DNA from: Oehlia diaphana
Taxonomy: Eukaryota; Glomeromycota; Glomeromycetes; Glomerales; Glomeraceae
Assembly (NCBI GenBank): GCA_003833135.1
Contig: QZLH01000147.1
Span: forward strand, 31,078-95,077
Direction: 5' to 3'
Length of the DNA stretch: 64,000 nucleotides
Shown here: one piece after another, positions 13,501 to 24,000 of the stretch
Numbering within the stretch: position 1 is the first letter of the stretch
Layout: every line of letters begins with the position of its first letter
Made by a program: the position numbers and the translations under genes
The notes under the pieces: generated by a model
Databases searched by the model: none
Told to the model about the DNA's origin: nothing
The model's input: the letters and a program-made list of their open reading frames with translations, nothing else

Positions 13501-13697
13501 TATTGAATAGCAAAATATTATCATTTAAAGCTGTAATTTTATGGTTATATAAATTTAATATCCCTTCATATTGATTATGAGACACCTTAGCTAATCTAAA
13601 TATAAGTGTGTGATTTAACTATGATTTGTATCATGATAACCTATTTTTAGCATTGAATAAGAGTGCATCATGCATTTTTATACTTGTAAGTTCCTTT
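10553..13697. other. 3.1-kb block without a single CpG
   Basis: Read line by line, no CG dinucleotide occurs from 10553 to 13697. The nearest ones are at 10551 and 13698. The block is extremely AT-rich and has no open frame of note. Inverted repeats occur near 13121-13157 (ATTACAG..CTGTAAT) and at 13167-13201 (CCTATTTG..CAAATAGG). The simplest reading is an old, formerly methylated transposon relic in which CpG decayed to TpG or CpA. A similar block at the right end of the window does carry transposase sequence. Confidence 0.55.
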
Positions 13698-13875
13698 CGT
13701 AATATGTGTGATTCATTATATACAGATCTCAATCTATAATAAACAAATATTCGGTGTAGCAATAGTATTCATTTTACATAATGAACTTCCTATTGAGGTA
13801 TTAGAAAATCCAAAGGTGCATGATTTTTCACCCTCATATGATTATCCGTTTTTGCAAAAGATCTTAAAGACTTAA
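13690..13875 (+). pseudogene. Possible hAT-type transposase fragment
   Basis: An open frame of about 61 codons without an ATG ends at TAA 13873-13875. It reads IVFILHNELPIEVLENPKV, then HDFSPSYDYPFLQKI. The string LP-x-x-V-x-E-N-P followed by SY-x-x-P resembles the conserved N-terminal region of hAT transposases (LPFSVVENP..F..L.P.Y..PS). It directly follows the CpG-free block. It could be a surviving piece of the same element. The match is by eye and is short, so chance is possible. Confidence 0.35.
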
Positions 13876-13969
13876 ACAGTAAATTTTGTTATTATCAGAT
13901 GGCGTTATAATTACTTTAGATAGAAAAAAAATATAATTATGAAAACGTAATTATGCCGAATATGGTTAC

Positions 13970-14700
13970 AGTATATTTCGCTAAAATCCATTTCACTGAA
14001 GCCATTTCACCAAAAGGGATGTTTCACCAAAGGGGACGTTTTACCGAAAGGACGATTCGCTGAAAGTGCATTTTATCGAATCCATTTCGCCGAATCTGAA
14101 TCCCATTTCACCAAATGGTTAATTACATTAACTTGTGGAGACATTTAGATTTACAATTTTTAGAGGATATGATCAATTTAAGATATTATAATGAATGAAT
14201 TATTAAAATTATTTATTAACAAAAATATTAAATCTCTTTCGCTTTTTATTTCATGTGGATTTAAACATCAAATACATAATATTTCATGGGCTGAACAATG
14301 TTTTTCAAGTCTTAAATTCCTTCATTGTGATTAATAAACTCATATATCATATTACAACGATTAACATTTTTATAAAAAATATTCATCGCGCAATGAAAAA
14401 TAAAAATTAAATTATTTTAGAGATTTTTTTTCCAGGATATTATCACTTTAACATTCACGTAACTGATATTATGATAATTGTTAAGCAATAAATAAACAGT
14501 TTTTCACGAAAAAGTAAATAAAAGATTAGTGTATTATAAACGATAAGATAAATTTAATAAAAATCAGCTAATTCAAAAATTTTTCTAGAAAAGATTTCTT
14601 TATGTATTTAGTATAAAAACAATAAAATAACAAATAAATAATTTTTCGGCGAAATGTCCATTCGATCGGTGAAATGGATTTATTTTCCTCTTCAAATCGT
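13970..14700. mobile_element. Candidate foldback element with TTTCACCGAA-type arrays
   Basis: The left arm (about 13975-14118) is an array of degenerate words such as CATTTCACTGAA, TTTCACCAAA, TTTTACCGAA, TTTCGCCGAA. The right arm (about 14641-14692) carries the same words inverted: TTCGGCGAAATG and GGTGAAATGGATTT. The ends therefore face each other across about 520 bp of AT-rich DNA. This is the arrangement of foldback or MULE-like non-autonomous elements. No transposase frame is present. The target-site duplication was not identified. Confidence 0.5.
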
Positions 14701-15059
14701 TTGGTAATCCGATTCATCAGTAATTAAATCAGTATAAAATTTTGAAGTTCAAAAAAAAATCATGCTTTTCATCGTGACGAAACGTCGAAACGTGCCATAA
14801 TTTAATCATCATCTCTTTTTAAATTATAAATAAAATATTATTTAAAATGGTTAGGCTTTATGTCGCTCTTACCCACGCCCGGAATGTGTTGCAAGTCACG
14901 TGCGTTTTTTATAATTATCTGAACGTGTAACAAAAAACTCTATTTGTCAAAGTAATATTGCCGACACATGGCATATCAGATATTTGGTTTTTCTCCACCA
15001 TGTATAACTTTTACGCGTAAGTGCATGGAAATACGTTGTTTATCATTGATTTAAATACC

Positions 15060-15067
15060 TATAAATA
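15060..15067 (+). promoter_or_regulatory. TATA box of the small secreted-peptide gene
   Basis: TATAAATA lies 68 bp upstream of the ATG at 15135. It fits a TATA box with a short 5' UTR and supports transcription of the tiny gene that follows. Confidence 0.45.
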
Positions 15068-15134
15068 CGACTGATATATTCAAAGCAACTAAATATCAAG
15101 CTCCTCTAACAAGAATATTTACAATGAATAACCT

Positions 15135-15337
15135 ATGTTTATCGTTCTTATTTGTATCGCCTATAGTCTGACAGTTCTTGCAACCGCATCACCTATCCAA
15201 GGTAAAAGATTTGAAATCAATTATTTTCATTTATAACTTTTATATTTCTATTTTCTCACCATGTATTATAATTGGTAGTTAAACGCGACGATTGTGAAGT
15301 TGATTGCGGTCCTCCAATTTATGGAGGTATCCCCTGA
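15135..15337 (+). CDS. Very small secreted cysteine-containing peptide
   Basis: Two exons, 15135-15201 and 15279-15337, encode 41 aa; the intron starts GTAAAAG and ends TTGGTAG. The N-terminus MFIVLICIAYSLTVLATA is a clear signal-peptide core followed by SPIQ. The intron joins this to VKR and then DDCEVDCGPPIYGGIP, ending at TGA. The KR pair is a likely Kex2 cleavage site, leaving a 16-residue mature peptide with two Cys separated by three residues. The class 3 lipase in this window has the same leader pattern (ASPINKR), which supports a secreted-precursor reading. An upstream ATG at 15124 opens a different short frame and may be a uORF. No family is recognised. The candidate roles, effector or signalling peptide, are inference. 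Confidence 0.55.
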
Positions 15338-16331
15338 TTGGCAAGAGAAATAACCAAAGAATATAATACTCTGTAATTTATCTTTTATAGTTTTCCGAAT
15401 CCTATTGGTATATGTTATTTTTAAGGAACTCAAGAAAAACAAACATACTCATTATAATCTGATTTATTGATTTATTTATTAACATATAATTTAATTTAAT
15501 TTATTTATTTAAAACAGATCTATGTAACCAATCATATTTTGTTAATTTATTTATTAAATACAAAGTTACTTGTTCATTTTTATTGTGATAATAATAAAGT
15601 TATAATTATTAACTGGCGGTCACAAAGGAATATTATCTAGTTAATATTGATCGTTATTTACTGCTAAAACTTCATGACAGACAAATACGCGTTAATATTT
15701 ATGAAAAGTTTTATTTATGTGAAAAATGAAAAAAAGTCTGGATACAAATCAAATATTTGTAACGATGGGCAAAAAAAAAAAAATATTCCCAATTTAACAC
15801 CACCCAACCCGCTAAAAATTATAAAAAAAATCCCTCAATAGGAATTTCAAAAAATTCATTATCCCACTGCACAGAGGCACTCACACGGAAACCTTTAGTA
15901 AAAGGCGAAAGGTTTATACGATTTTGCGAGCACCTCATGGGAAAAAGATAAGGGGAAAACTCTTACGATATGTTTGATTATTTATATAAAAATTTAAAAT
16001 TTATAAAAATTATGGGATTGATGGTCTTGTGGCGCAGTAACGTTACTAGCGTATGATGCACTGATGGTGACGCCTAAGATTGGTAATAATTAATCATTTT
16101 TAGTAAAAAAGAATAACTAAAATTCTAAAAATATAAAAAATTAAAAAACGCCTAAAATGTATTAATAATTCCATACTTGCTAAAATAAATAAAAACCATA
16201 AACCGAAAAATTGAAGACGCATCAAGCCACAGATCACAAAATTCATTTTGCAGTGTAGCAAAGCCTTTATCATCTATAATATGTAAAAAAAGAATTTTTT
16301 AGTCCTTTAACTATAGAATACGGTTACAGTC

Positions 16332-16558
16332 CAGTGTTGTACATTTTTGATGTCCGCAGCTTTTTTGGTTGTCCCGGACGTTCGCACTCTGCCCGTACTC
16401 CGTACTCTTCTGTAACTTAAAAAACCCTACAAAAATTGTATGTATTTATGCGTAATTGAGCACCGAAACAGGTTATGATAGTAAAATTTCAAGAGATTAT
16501 AGAGATTATCATTTCTTTTTGTGTCACCTGTCCCGGACATTGTCCCGTGACAGCACTG
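16332..16558. mobile_element. Candidate MITE, 227 bp, CAGTG ends
   Basis: The left end starts CAGTGTTGTAC and the reverse complement of the right end starts CAGTGCTGTCACGGGACA. TGTCCGGGACA-like words recur inside. CGGTTAC occurs on both sides (16321-16327 and 16559-16565), although four extra bases separate the left copy from the CAGTG end. This could be a target-site duplication of the hAT size class. The element appears inserted into the end of a second inverted-repeat unit. Confidence 0.45.
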
Positions 16559-16876
16559 CGGTTACTAATATGAGATAACTCCTGGTCTTTTGCAAATTTT
16601 TTTTGGTTTTTTTTTTTGATCAAGAAATAAAGTAGTGAAAAAGAGATAAAATTTTACCAAGAATAAGATAATACTTTTTCCCGGAAAGATTTAAAGGACT
16701 AATTAGACTGGAACAGGGTAATGTTCTTGAAAGACTACCTAATAAAAGACTTACAAAGACGTAATTATCATTAATTCATTAGATAGTTTATACATGAATT
16801 ATTATTAAATTATTAACGCTACATGAAAATTTTCCGTCTAAAAACAGGTAAAGAAATACCAGGTTCACTGTAACCG
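16559..16876. mobile_element. Candidate inverted-repeat element interrupted by a second element
   Basis: The left end CGGTTAC..CCTGGT is matched by the reverse complement of the right end, GCGGTTACAGTGAACCTGGT. The match gives a unit of about 318 bp. The 227-bp element just to the left would have inserted at its terminus and duplicated CGGTTAC. There is no reading frame. Boundaries are judged by eye. Confidence 0.4.
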
Positions 16877-18336
16877 CAAATTAAACTAAACTATCTGATA
16901 TTTTGATTGATATAACTGTATTTTTATTTCGATGGATAATTATTATATTATATTTTTCTTTAAAAAATAAAAACTCGGATCAGTTCATCATGAAGTAATT
17001 CGGATGATAATTTATCTTCTCTACTCCCTGTCGTATTATCGATCAATTATTTATAAAGATTGTTGTGCCTTGTAGTGTGTGTATGGAAAAAAATAGACAT
17101 ATAATTAAGTATTACCAATTTTAAAACGATACAAAGTCATACAAAGGAAAAACGTAAAGAAAAACAAGCTCCCACCTTAGCGACTACCTTAAAAGATCGC
17201 TCAACAAAGTCCGTTTAATAATTAGTATGAAGAAACTAATATATTTGAAGATATTTAGTACGGAGTAGTCGGAGTACGTCCCGAATAGATTTAGGCATGA
17301 ACTAGATGCATAATTTTATTTGGCAATTTTGCGTCAAAACAAAATGTTAAAAATAATAATTTTTTTTTTTTTATTTATATTTATTTTTTTTCCGAAACAA
17401 TGTCAATAAATATACTAATAATAATTTATTCTATTTATAAAATTCCTAATATTCGCTTGGCTTTATTTCTCACAGTAAATGTTTAGTAGAAAAGTGTTAT
17501 ATTTTCACTGGTTGAATGATGAAGAATCAGTGTAGATATTTTAATTTTTATAAAATGAAATGTGAAACCAATACTTGTTCGCAGCATTTTAAAAAATCAG
17601 CTTGCAGATCAGTTTGCAGATTTCGCAGATCATATTCACATGTACTGTGAATTTCTGACGAGCTAGAGGTGTAATCGTATATAATAGATAAATTTATCAT
17701 ATACTTTATTTATATTTATTAAAATAATATTTTTTTTAAAAAAAAAAAATTTTTATGTCATTCAAATTTGTATATTTTTGGATTAAAAGTATTAAATGTT
17801 ACACGAATTCGGCTAAAGAAGTTTCGTTGATCATCACTTGAAACAATCAAAAAACGCGCATTTTTTCTTTATCTACAAATAAGCCTCGGCAAAAATGTTA
17901 AGATAACAATGATGATATTCCTTTAACACGAGATCTTTTTCTTTTAACGCTTTTAACGGAATATTTAAAATGGAGATTCATCTCCGTTTGGTTATTTAAT
18001 GGAAAATGAAACGCACCGGAAATAAATTTGCGGTATTCAATTCTTTTTGTGGACGTTTCGTAACAGAACTTTTAAAAAAAAAGAGAGAGATTTCATTTAA
18101 TTATTTCCTTTATAATCAAATCATTTTGTAAATGAAAAATTTATTCTAGAAATATCCTATTATTAATCACCCATTTTTGGCTCAATATTGTACTGCATGA
18201 AGACAGTGTGAAGACTTAACAATGGATTATTAGTAATTTATTATAAATATCGATCATTTTTGCAATATTTATAAAAAAAAAAATCTTACCTTCAATATTA
18301 AAATATATCCTCAATAATCCTTGAAATATATTCAAT

Positions 18337-18603
18337 ATGTCTAATCAAATAATAGGAGATTATGATCCTTGCCCTTCCTCTTCATATAGACCTTGCAATA
18401 ATAATCATACTTATCAATCTTATGGTATTAACGGATTGGGAAATGTATGGTGTAATAGAGGAGGAGGTTCTGCACCCGGTGGCTCTTTCTATTATTCAAA
18501 TGCGGATGGGTCTTATTTTTATCAAAATTCTGACGGTTCAAGGTACTACAACAACGGAAACGGTTATTCTCGATATTATCCACCTCCACAAAATGGGCAA
18601 TAA
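18337..18603 (+). CDS. Small Gly/Tyr/Asn/Ser-rich protein
   Basis: A single-exon frame of 88 aa. It begins MSNQIIGDYDPCPSSS and ends SRYYPPPQNGQ. The middle repeats a short pattern, GSFYYSNADGSYFYQNSDG, then SRYYNN, with the unit (N/D)-G-S-x-Y-Y. Similar short DGSYY/NGSTYY-type proteins are widespread and uncharacterised in fungi; I recognise the pattern but know no function. There is no signal peptide or membrane segment, and four Cys lie in the first half. The 5' flank contains AAATATATCC, and long T tracts follow the stop. Base composition is clearly richer in GC than the surroundings, which supports real coding sequence. Confidence 0.65.
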   Translation: MSNQIIGDYDPCPSSSYRPCNNNHTYQSYGINGLGNVWCNRGGGSAPGGSFYYSNADGSYFYQNSDGSRYYNNGNGYSRYYPPPQNGQ

Positions 18604-19436
18604 AAACCTAATGATTTGATATATCCAACACTTGTTAATTATTAATTATGAAAAGAAAAAATTTTTTGAAAAGGTATTTTTGATTTTTTGATGAAAAAAT
18701 CCTTTTTTTTTTTTAAACAACTCTTTTTCCCTCAATTATGATTGTTACCTTGCAAATTTTTTTGCAAATTTTTTTTTTTAACAATTTATCTTTCTTTTCT
18801 TATCTTTTTCTTTCTTTTTTTTTTTGAATTACTTGTATTACATGGTATATATATATTTTTTTAAGTTTGAAATGTTAGTAAATAGTTAATGTAAATATGG
18901 TTTCAATTCAACTTAATTCATTTGAAATATATACATACTCATATATTATACTTTATTTGTAAATAAAACGAACATAATAGCATTTTTTAGAAAAAAAAAA
19001 AATTTTTTTTACATATTTTTCAAAGTACATAAATTAAATGTTTGTGTTTGTGTAAAATGAATGTTGCGCGCGGAAACTAAAATCGGAAAATTTTCATTAT
19101 CGAATAATGGATATAAAAGGTAACGATTATAAAAGTAAAAGGTAAAACCAATAAAGTTCATCCAAACAATGATTATCATAATATTTTCGCATTATTTTGA
19201 TATTCATAAGTGAATTAATAACAAAATTTAATTAGGATTTTCATTGTTGAATCCTAAAAAAATAATTTGTTTGGGAAAAAAAAAGAAAGAGCATAAGTGA
19301 AATAATATTATAAGTTAAATCTTAAAAAAACGATGAGGAATAGGGGCATAAATTTCTTTAAGTCGAAAAAGAAAAAAAAAAAGAAAAAAAGGAAAATTCA
19401 TTTGAACAAGCTAACAGATGAATAAAGACGAGAATA

Positions 19437-19830
19437 AAGATATACTTGTATATACAGTACATAGTATGAACCCATGCATAACAAGGGGGGGGGGGGATGT
19501 ATTTAATAAGCAGCAGCATCATTGAAAAAAGTACTACGGATTTTTTTGAAAAATAAAGACGAATAAAAGATATATTTATATGTATATACTTATATACTGT
19601 ATATACACAGTATGAACTTCCACATGCGTGCGATATAATAAGGGAAAAAATGTATTTAATAAAAAAAAAGTACCGTTGAAAAAAGTACTATGAATTCATT
19701 TGAAGACGAATAAAAGATATATTTAATGTGTATATACTTATATATACACAGTATAAACCCATGCGTGAGACATATCAAGGGGGAAAAAGATGTATTTAAT
19801 AAAAAGAAGTACCATTAAAAAAAGTACGAA
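19437..19830. repeat. Three tandem copies of a 120-150 bp unit
   Basis: Copies begin near 19437, 19558 and 19705. Each runs from GACGAATAAAAGATATA through TATATACTTATATA, CAGTATGAAC and CCATGCGTG to GATGTATTTAATAA and AAAAAAGTAC. Spacings are about 121 and 147 bp, so the copies have indels. A poly-G run sits in copy 1 and is GGGAAA or GGGGGAAA in the others. Confidence 0.75.
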
Positions 19831-19880
19831 CTTGTATATTATTAGAGGCTTGTATAGTTAGACGAGATACACGATTCAAT

Positions 19881-19908
19881 GTAGGTGCGTTGATCAACGC
19901 GCGCCTAC
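19881..19908. other. 28-bp near-perfect palindrome
   Basis: GTAGGTGCGTTGATCAACGC followed by GCGCCTAC folds back on itself with one bulge. The central GCGTTGATCAACGC is a perfect palindrome. It lies just downstream of the three-copy repeat and is unusually rich in GC for this region. It could be a hairpin terminus of an element or a protein-binding site. Confidence 0.5.
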
Positions 19909-21129
19909 GGTACCTCTTTATACGTCTTTGATGATGTTTTTGGTACGAGGAGAGAGATTTCATTTTTTTTTTTGTTTATAGGGTTTTCCCTACAAAAGAC
20001 AGATCAAAATACACTTTATTTATAAGAATCCATGGATTAAAAAAAAAAAATTTTTGTTTATGGAACAAATGTTACAATAACTGATAATATTTTTTATTTT
20101 ATTTTTAAAGGATATGCATAAAATAATTCATGATCCGAATATTTATTTCGAAGCAAATAAAGTTCTTTCTTGCAAAAGCCTAATAAACACTGTAAACACT
20201 AATAATAATAATTAAGCTGTAATACAAATAAATAATAATAATACAAGTTATCATATTTAGTAAATGATAAGAATTTAAACAAGCCTATGCCGTATTAAGT
20301 CAACTTTATTAATTCTGACTACTAACTAAAAATGCCATAAAATTTAAGCAATTTTCAGATTTTTTTTGCAAAACTTCCTTCTAAAATATCTTGAAACATG
20401 AATCTCATTGTTGAAAGTGATTTTTTTTTTTAATTTAAAATCAAAGTTTTTACACAACAAGTTTGTGACTCAAAGATAAACCCCTGGAAAAAATTGGATT
20501 ATAACAATCTGAGTAATAATATATAAGGATGAGAAGGGAAAGTATTGAACAAATTTAACCATATTTAACCGTATGATACCACATTGTTAAATTATGCAGG
20601 TAAAAATAGTATGCATGGGTCAATCTTTTACTATTTTCATCTTTAACCTACCCAACGAAATTACCACTATTAATGGATGAAACACAAAAACTTTTATTTG
20701 TATTGGTAACTTTTTGAGAAATAACAACTCTGAAAAAAGAATAAACATGCACGTAAAATTCGAATGTTAGAAGAGCCTATAAGACTATAATTGGAAAATT
20801 GAAATGATGTGTGCTTACGCCCTTTAGACATTATCGGTTAATACGTTAATGCAAAGTATTTATATAATAATAAACAATTAAAAGCATAAAAACTAAATTT
20901 AAAAAAAAATCATGTCTTAAAAAAGGAATCTTATAGGCTCCTATTATAAAATTTCAAATCATTACGATTACGAAGAATTAAATTAAAAATAATAATTAAT
21001 TAGTTATAAACCTTATAAACCGAATCGTAAGGTACGTGTGTCGTGATTAAGACGATCTAATGCATAAATGAAAAAATTCTTAACATACCACAATGCATAT
21101 CATTTTAAATCGAAACACATCCATTGTTA

Positions 21130-24000
21130 TTAAACAATAGTGTAACAGTTTTATCATCACACCAATAATTTCCTTAATATTTATATAATATTATTAGAAT
21201 AACATAATAGTGATCATTTGCATTTGTTTTAATTCAACAAATCACTTCATACATGTATAACTTATTAAAGTTAAAATCATATCACTTCGAGAAGTGTGCA
21301 TTGTTTTATTCAAAAAATAATGTAGCTTTTATGTTGGTGATGTTTTCGCCAAAGTCTTATCAGCGTGATCTATATATATATATATTACTGGTCATTTGCA
21401 TCAGTTTGTTTTAATACAGAAATTTTATAACAGCCAATCAAATCATTCTGACTTTATTTAAGATTATATACTGTATCATTAATCACTTTTAATTATTACA
21501 AATTATATTAACTTGCATAAATCATTTTAAAATTGGAATAAACATGTGAAATGAATGAATTGTTTTATTTAAACAATCATGTAACCATGTTGGTAAAATT
21601 TTTTCGTCAGAGTGACCAATTGATCCATTCAGTTAAACATTATTACTTATCATTTGTATCATTGTTTTAATACATAAAAGTTTAATAAAACAACCAATCA
21701 AATCAATCAAATAATTCTGACTTTGTTTAAGATCGTGATTATAATTATAATTTTCTGATCGATTTATGAATTTCATAAATGTACTGTATCATTAATACCT
21801 GCATATTATCATATACCATTTTTAAGTTCAAAAAATAAATGTTAGACATTAGTGAAACTATTTCAGTATAAATACTTTCCTTATTAGAGTGATAATAGTT
21901 CACCAATAGGTTATACCATTTCCTTTTGTTATTATGATAGTCTTTGTTTATTTAGTTAAGAATTATTAGTATTTATTATTTTTAAAAATAATCATTTTTT
22001 TTTTTTTTTCATGAAATGCTTAATCAATCAAATCAAATCATTTAAGTTTTAATACATGCATAACTTGTATAACTTACTACAAATTATGAACATTATCTTA
22101 AAATCAAAAAAATGGTTATATTTCGAAAAAGTGTACATTGCTTTATTCAAAAACAGTGTGACAAAAATAATAGTTACCAATAGATTTACATCATTTCCTT
22201 TTTGTTTATATGATAGGTTTTTGTTTACTTATTTGCTTAGTTAAGATTTATATTTATTAATCCAAAAAGTGATTGTTATGATTCAAAAAAAAAAAAAATT
22301 TTAAATACCTAATCAATCAAAATCAAATAATTTTTAAAGTTTTTGATTGTATTTATAATTTGGATGGATTTACCACAAAAATTTCGAAAATCAGAATTCC
22401 CCAACCTGACAATCTGACAATCCTTGCAAACTGACAAATCATAATTCAATCATTATCCGACAATAATGTCTTCATAAATAAAAAATTATTTATTAAATTT
22501 TAATCAGTATATTAAATTACTGTATCATCATATGCAAAAAACTTGCATATAAAGCTGTAAAACTAGGAATTTATTTTTTTTTTTTCTAATAAACTAATAA
22601 CATTAAATATAAATTATTAAATATCAATATTGTTGATTTTACGATGCATTAATAAAAAAAAAATATTGATTTTTTACAATAAAAAACCTTAAATTCTTGC
22701 GAAACATTTTAAAAATTATTACATATATTCAATAAAAATATTAATTGTTATGATACAGAGTAATACAAAATTATTAAAAAAAAAAAAAAATTGTGTTCGG
22801 GGATAATGAGTGTCGGGATTTTGAATCTTCATTTGTTCGTTGATTCTGATCGTTGGGATTTTTTGAATGGTTCCCAATTTGAAATGTATACATTACAAAA
22901 TCATTTACCCATTAAAAATCTATATTTCGAAGTTGTTAATGATTCACCTAATAAATCATTTTTGTAATCATGAAATTTAATTTTGTGTTATGCTTATTCA
23001 ATTTACATTGTTTTATTTAAACAATAGTGTAACTATTTCGGTAGTTCACAATTTATTATTATTATTCAAGTGATCTACATTAATAGGAATTTTTTACTAC
23101 AATTTTATAAAACGACAAAACCAAACATTTATTTGAATTGCGTAACATGTTCATTGTTCTATTAAACAATAGTGTAACTATATCGGTAAAATGTTTTTGC
23201 CGGAGTCTTATCAGTGACCAATAGATCTATTCATTTATTACTGGTCAGTTGCATGAGTTTACCCCGTAAAAAAAAATCAATCCGTTTTTTATATTCCACC
23301 TTTTTACCATAAAAGGCTCATATTTCCGGAATTAATAATATTATATCGCGGAATTATTTACATTTTCCGTGAATGGACCCGTGAAAGGCTCATTTTTACG
23401 GAATTTTTACAGAAATAACGGATAAAATTTTTTATAGGGTTATTTGGATTGTGATTACAATATATTTCATATATATATCAGATTACATAATCATTTTAAA
23501 ATGAAAAAAATTGCTAAACTCGTGCATTATTAATTAATCATTAGTGCAACTATGTCTTTTCTTATCAGAATGATAATAGTTCACAATAAATTTCTTTTTT
23601 TTTTGTTTATACTTTATTATAGTTTAGTTTATTTATTTATTATCTTAAAATAATTCAAATGATCAAATGATCATTATTTACATTTGTTTTTTTAAATAAC
23701 AATTTTTATAGAACAACAAACCAATCAAAATCAAATCATTTGCATTTCATACATGTACTCACTTATGAACTTTAAAAAAAAAAAAAATCAAAAATTGCGT
23801 AACGTGACCATTGTTTTATTAAACAATAGTGTAACCTATGTCGGTAAAATGTTGCTCCGGAGCGTGACCAATAGTCAATAGATTACACCAATTGTTTAAA
23901 ACATACTGTACTCTATTCTTTCAGGATATCTTACAAATAAATGCAGTGAACTTATTAAAAAATGAATGTTCAAACAATAGTGTAACTATTTAATCAAGTC
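21130..24000. repeat. Degenerate satellite-like array with a palindromic core
   Basis: About ten diverged copies of a core ATTGTTTTATTAAACAAT followed by AGTGTAAC occur, near 21134, 21306, 21561, 21850, 22140, 23010, 23155, 23530, 23808 and 23967. Many copies continue with ATGTCGGTAAAATGTT, GAGTGACCAATAGAT and CAATCAAATCATTCTGAC. The core is an inverted repeat (ATTGTTT/AAACAAT). Spacing ranges from about 145 to 860 bp, so the array is old and has been rearranged. A family A element is inserted within it. Confidence 0.6.
23261..23440. repeat. Dispersed TIR element, copy 2 (family A)
   Basis: This 180-bp copy has inverted ends: ACCCCGTAAAAAAAAATCAA on the left and, reverse-complemented from the right, ACCCTATAAAAAATTTTATC. 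Both are followed by CCGTTxTTT. The internal sequence matches copy 1 at 1194-1360 almost throughout. It sits within the satellite-like array, so it inserted after the array formed. There is no coding capacity. Confidence 0.7.

Larger units (their letters stand above)
15338..18336. other. Gene-poor stretch with nested inverted-repeat elements
   Basis: No protein-coding gene is supported. Two candidate elements lie at 16332-16558 and 16559-16876 and are listed separately. Around 16020-16070 a short sequence resembles a tRNA A box but lacks a B box. The rest is AT-rich spacer that runs up to the small gene at 18337. Confidence 0.5.

Noticed and set aside
16020..16075. A tRNA gene or tRNA-derived SINE
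   Set aside because: TGGCGCAGTAACGTTACTAGC resembles an A box, but no B box (GGTTCGANTCC) or cloverleaf follows.
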